From Dyadobacter arcticus (GTDB lineage Bacteria > Bacteroidota > Bacteroidia > Cytophagales > Spirosomataceae): DNA of 64,000 bases. Numbering within the stretch: position 1 is the first letter of the stretch; the number at the start of each line of letters is the position of its first letter. This document shows positions 61,259 through 64,000 of the stretch, one piece after another. The notes under the pieces were generated by a model, which saw nothing but the letters and a program-made list of their open reading frames with translations, was not told the origin of the DNA and ran no database searches. The position numbers and the translations under genes were made by a program. The DNA lies in the NCBI RefSeq assembly GCF_011762185.1, contig NZ_JAASQJ010000003.1, forward strand, positions 1 to 64,000, given 5' to 3'.

Positions 61259-63121
61259 TTATTCTTTCCTTGCAGTCTCCTTCCTGCCGTCCAATGCCTG
61301 CGTCGTCTTCACAAGGCGCACAAATTCAGACCGATACCCCTCGTCATCTTTGCCAAAAGCCGCTTTCGCCTGGGAAATTACGTGGTGGTAAGAGGAAGTG
61401 CCTTTATATTCAGAATTGCGAAGCAGTAATCCGAATTCAGCAACTGCACTGGCAAATTGCAGATCTTGAGAGCAAGCTGAAAATGCCTTGGACACATTCT
61501 TAACGGGCAGATCAAATAATACACTTTTCTCATTGTCCGGATTTTTGTAGCGGACCTTTACAGTTAACATTTCGTCTGTTTTGCCAATTTCCGAAGCATC
61601 CGTTTTTTGATATTTCAATGCATCTGTCTGAGATAGAAAGCTGCTTTTAATGCCGACGGGAATAATCTCATAAATAGCAGTAACCGAATGTCCCGAGCCC
61701 ATATCACCGGCATCTTTCTTGTCGTCATGAAATTCTTCATTTTTTAAAGCCCGATTTTCATAACCAATTAATCGGTAGGCCTGTACGTGGGCCGGATTAA
61801 ACTCGATCTGGATCTTTACATCCTTGGCAATGGTAAATAAAGTCCCGCCAAATTCCTGCACAAAAACCTTTCTGGCTTCCTGAATATTGTCAATATAAGC
61901 ATAGTTTCCATTGCCTTTGTCCGCCAGCGTTTCGATGTGACTGTCTTTGTAATTACCCATTCCAAAGCCGACAACACTCAGGAAGGTCCCGCCTTTTCTT
62001 TTTTCCTCAATTAATCTCAGAAGTTCACCTTCACTGGATATGCCTACATTGAAATCCCCATCGGTTGCCAGAATAATACGGTTGTTACCTTTTGGAAGAA
62101 AGTTTTCTTTGGCAAGTTTGTAAGCCATTTCTATTCCCTCTCCACCCGCCGTCGAACCACCGGCTTCCAGGTTATCCAATGCCTCTTTGATCTTCATTTT
62201 CTCATTTCCAGGAGTAGGTTCGAGTACCACGCCGGCCGCACCTGCATAGGCAACTATGGAAATCTTATCCTCCGTCCGAAGCTGGTCCACCAACAACTTA
62301 AATGCCTGTTTGAGCAGGGGAAGTTTATTTTCATCCATCATTGAGCCAGATACATCAACCAGAAATACAAGGTTGGAGGCGGGAAGGTTTTCCGCAGAAA
62401 CTGTTTTGCCCTGCAAGCCGATATGTAGCAGCTTCAATCCATCATTCCAGGGTGAATTTGTAAATTCTGCGTGAATGGAAATCGGATGGGTACCAGTTGG
62501 TTGCGGATAATCATAATCAAAATAATTGATCATTTCTTCAATTCTAACCGCATCGACAGGTGGCATCTGGCCGGCATTCAGAAAACGACGTACATTGCTA
62601 TACGCTGCCCGGTCAACATCTACTGAAAATGTGGTAACCGGATCGTGTCCAGTGAATTGAAAGCCGTTTTCATTAATCGGATTGTAATTTTCAGTGTTTG
62701 GGCGGGCGCGACTTACGTTTCCTTGTAAGACCGAGGAAGGTGCCGCAGCCATTTTTGAAAAAGAATGTAAAACCAGACTTTCGCTCTGCTGATCCCGTGC
62801 GACCGGTTCTTCCGTTGGAATCGCTTGCCCTGCCATCAGGGTTACGGACATTGTAGATGCGGAGGTAAGCTTTACTTCATTGGTAATAAACCCAGCGTGC
62901 GTGAATACCAGCATTTTGGAATAAACGGGCACAGCAATTGAGAATTTTCCAGCAGAGTCGGTTTTTGCCTTTGCCTTACCTCCGCGCACGGAGACAATGA
63001 CATCTGAGATAGGTAACTGGTGTACATCCTGAACGGTACCAGTGATAACTCGTTCGGGTACAAGGGCAAATGCGCTGAAAAACAGGGCGAGGAGAATCAC
63101 AATCTTTCCTTTCATAGTCAA
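61259..63121 (-). CDS. YfbK-like von Willebrand factor A domain protein with carboxypeptidase-regulatory N-domain
   Basis: 620 residues. Signal peptide (~1-22), a carboxypeptidase-regulatory-like beta domain (~25-95, ITGTVQDVHQLPISDVIVSV), a linker, the YfbK N-terminal segment (FSVDVDRAAYSNVRRFLNAG), the vWA domain (~245-410) with a complete MIDAS start (LVFLVDVSGSMMDENKLP), and a C-terminal DUF3520 region (DVKIQIEFNPAHVQAYRLIG). It should bind a protein or matrix ligand through a metal ion in the periplasm or at the surface. It is divergent from the ECF sigma gene at 63259. Confidence 0.9.
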   Translation of the reverse strand: MTMKGKIVILLALFFSAFALVPERVITGTVQDVHQLPISDVIVSVRGGKAKAKTDSAGKFSIAVPVYSKMLVFTHAGFITNEVKLTSASTMSVTLMAGQAIPTEEPVARDQQSESLVLHSFSKMAAAPSSVLQGNVSRARPNTENYNPINENGFQFTGHDPVTTFSVDVDRAAYSNVRRFLNAGQMPPVDAVRIEEMINYFDYDYPQPTGTHPISIHAEFTNSPWNDGLKLLHIGLQGKTVSAENLPASNLVFLVDVSGSMMDENKLPLLKQAFKLLVDQLRTEDKISIVAYAGAAGVVLEPTPGNEKMKIKEALDNLEAGGSTAGGEGIEMAYKLAKENFLPKGNNRIILATDGDFNVGISSEGELLRLIEEKRKGGTFLSVVGFGMGNYKDSHIETLADKGNGNYAYIDNIQEARKVFVQEFGGTLFTIAKDVKIQIEFNPAHVQAYRLIGYENRALKNEEFHDDKKDAGDMGSGHSVTAIYEIIPVGIKSSFLSQTDALKYQKTDASEIGKTDEMLTVKVRYKNPDNEKSVLFDLPVKNVSKAFSACSQDLQFASAVAEFGLLLRNSEYKGTSSYHHVISQAKAAFGKDDEGYRSEFVRLVKTTQALDGRKETARKE

Positions 63122-63258
63122 TCAAGTTTTTGTTTTATTGACTTGATGCAGGTTACACGGGAATTCCATAAAGTTTTGTAAAAAAATTTATGGAATTTTG
63201 ATAAAACCGCATCTAATGTGTAATTGGCTGACGGGATCTTGTCTTTAAGCATTTGCAT

Positions 63259-63849
63259 GTGAAGTTTTTAAAAATATTTCCGGTTAAAACCAAAGACACT
63301 TCTTCCGAAGGTCAGCAACTGGCATTATACCGCAAAACAGGTGATATTAATCTGCTGGGAACACTTTATGAACCTTATATGGAGATGGTGTATGCGATTT
63401 GCTATAAGTTTTTGAAGAAAGAAGACGAGAGCAAGGATGCCGTAATGCAGATTTTCGAGAAACTTGTCTCGGACCTGAAAAGACATGAGGTTGAAAACTT
63501 TAAAAGCTGGCTGCATAGCGTTGCCCGGAGCCATTGTCTGATGCAAATCAGGTCTCGGCATGTGTTTATTGTGAATGAAGAAATTCCGGAAACATACGGA
63601 AGCACTGAATTTCAAAATGAAGAATGGGAGCACTCCATCAATTTGAATAGCCAATTGGACTCATTGGAAAAGTGTTTGGAAATACTGGTCTTAGAGCAAA
63701 GAGTGACTGTTGAGCTGTTTTATAAGCAGGAGAAATGTTACAAAGAAATTTCCGGACAGACCGGATTCGATTTAAATAAAGTGAAAAGCTATATTCAGAA
63801 CGGAAAGCGGAACCTGAAAATTTGCATGGATAAAAATGGTAGTATCTGA
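63259..63849 (+). CDS. ECF RNA polymerase sigma-70 factor
   Basis: About 196 residues from a GTG at 63259 (a TTG two codons earlier is an alternative). Region 2 is at ~35-100 (YEPYMEMVYAICYKFLKKED, DAVMQIFEKLVSDL) and region 4 at ~140-190 (LEQRVTVELFYKQEKCYKEI, TGFDLNKVKSYIQNGKRNLK). The next gene overlaps its end by 14 bases, the usual arrangement for a sigma factor and its anti-sigma protein. Confidence 0.9.
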   Translation: MKFLKIFPVKTKDTSSEGQQLALYRKTGDINLLGTLYEPYMEMVYAICYKFLKKEDESKDAVMQIFEKLVSDLKRHEVENFKSWLHSVARSHCLMQIRSRHVFIVNEEIPETYGSTEFQNEEWEHSINLNSQLDSLEKCLEILVLEQRVTVELFYKQEKCYKEISGQTGFDLNKVKSYIQNGKRNLKICMDKNGSI

Positions 63850-64000
63850 TTCAAATTCACCCATCGGCTTCAATGATTTTCACCGCTATAAAAGCGGTGA
63901 AATGTCTCATGCCGAACAACATAAGCTCGAAAAGCGGATGCTGGAAGATCCAATGGTCGCAGAGGCTTACGAGGGATTTCTACTGATGGGGGCGGACGCA
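63836..64000 (+). CDS. Start of a probable anti-sigma factor gene (runs off window)
   Basis: ATG at 63836, inside the last codons of the sigma gene, opens a frame that stays open to the window end (55 codons). The sequence FNDFHRYKSGEMSHAEQHKL and EKRMLEDPMVAEAYEGF matches the N-terminus of membrane proteins that follow ECF sigma factors in Cytophagales, whose later parts carry a transmembrane helix and a carboxypeptidase-regulatory domain. Only the cytoplasmic start is visible, so the rest is inferred. Confidence 0.75.
   Translation, partial: MVVSDSNSPIGFNDFHRYKSGEMSHAEQHKLEKRMLEDPMVAEAYEGFLLMGADA

Noticed and set aside
1..64000. CRISPR array, tRNA, rRNA or prophage
   Set aside because: No regularly spaced repeats, no cloverleaf-like or rRNA sequence and no phage structural genes were seen.

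Overview
The window looks like chromosomal DNA of a Bacteroidota bacterium, most likely order Cytophagales and Dyadobacter-like; this is inferred from gene content and was not tested. Supporting signs are a SusC/SusD pair, ECF sigma factors with FecR-type anti-sigma remnants, very large two-component-propeller/Y_Y_Y sensor kinases, type IX secretion C-terminal domains, LytTR regulation and a MacB-like permease. I saw no rRNA, tRNA, CRISPR array, phage or insertion sequence.

Layout. 1-3134 (minus) is a thermolysin-type (M4) secreted protease whose frame is interrupted by one TAA. Beyond the stop the same frame runs to the window edge and contains a second, apparently inactive M4-like module. 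3348-7192 (minus) holds an ECF sigma factor and a large GH9 glycanase with a sorting domain. 7452-17263 (plus) is a carbohydrate-uptake and catabolism locus: a truncated FecR-like protein, SusC, SusD, a double DUF1080 protein, a Tat-exported Gfo/Idh/MocA oxidoreductase and a DUF6807 protein. This set fits an oxidative 3-keto-glycoside route. 17336-18794 carries a broken ORF, a cupin and a Dabb protein. 19135-23323 is a tight plus-strand unit of an acyl-ACP-reductase-like enzyme, an Old Yellow Enzyme family protein and a second GH9 enzyme.

23790-38563 contains an orphan sensor kinase, a deleted endonuclease VIII-like gene, an AI-2E transporter, a ScyD/ScyE-type propeller lipoprotein, a methyltransferase, a glutathione-independent formaldehyde dehydrogenase, an exported NIF3-like protein, an FtsX/MacB permease destroyed by internal deletion, a propeller/HEAT/cytochrome c protein, a zinc-ribbon/HhH protein and an SRPBCC protein. 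39040-41004 is a divergent AraC regulator and quinone-oxidoreductase-like enzyme sharing an inverted-repeat operator candidate. 41143-42289 is a HipA-like kinase overlapping a DUF3037 gene.

42296-56388 is a sensing and surface region: a LytS-type sensor with its LytTR regulator, three secreted proteins (two of them paralogues differing by duplication of an internal module), a hybrid sensor kinase and a single-domain response regulator. 56470-60672 encodes a fusion of malto-oligosyltrehalose synthase and 4-alpha-glucanotransferase. The window closes with a lipoprotein, a vWA-domain protein, an ECF sigma factor and the start of an overlapping probable anti-sigma gene.

The most notable items are the tandem M4 protease with a pseudo-protease half, the AAR-like/OYE/GH9 unit, the paralogous secreted locus bracketed by sensor kinases, the TreY-MalQ fusion, the HipA/DUF3037 pair, the candidate 3-keto-glycoside locus, and four disrupted genes, two of them formed by internal deletion with no mobile element nearby.
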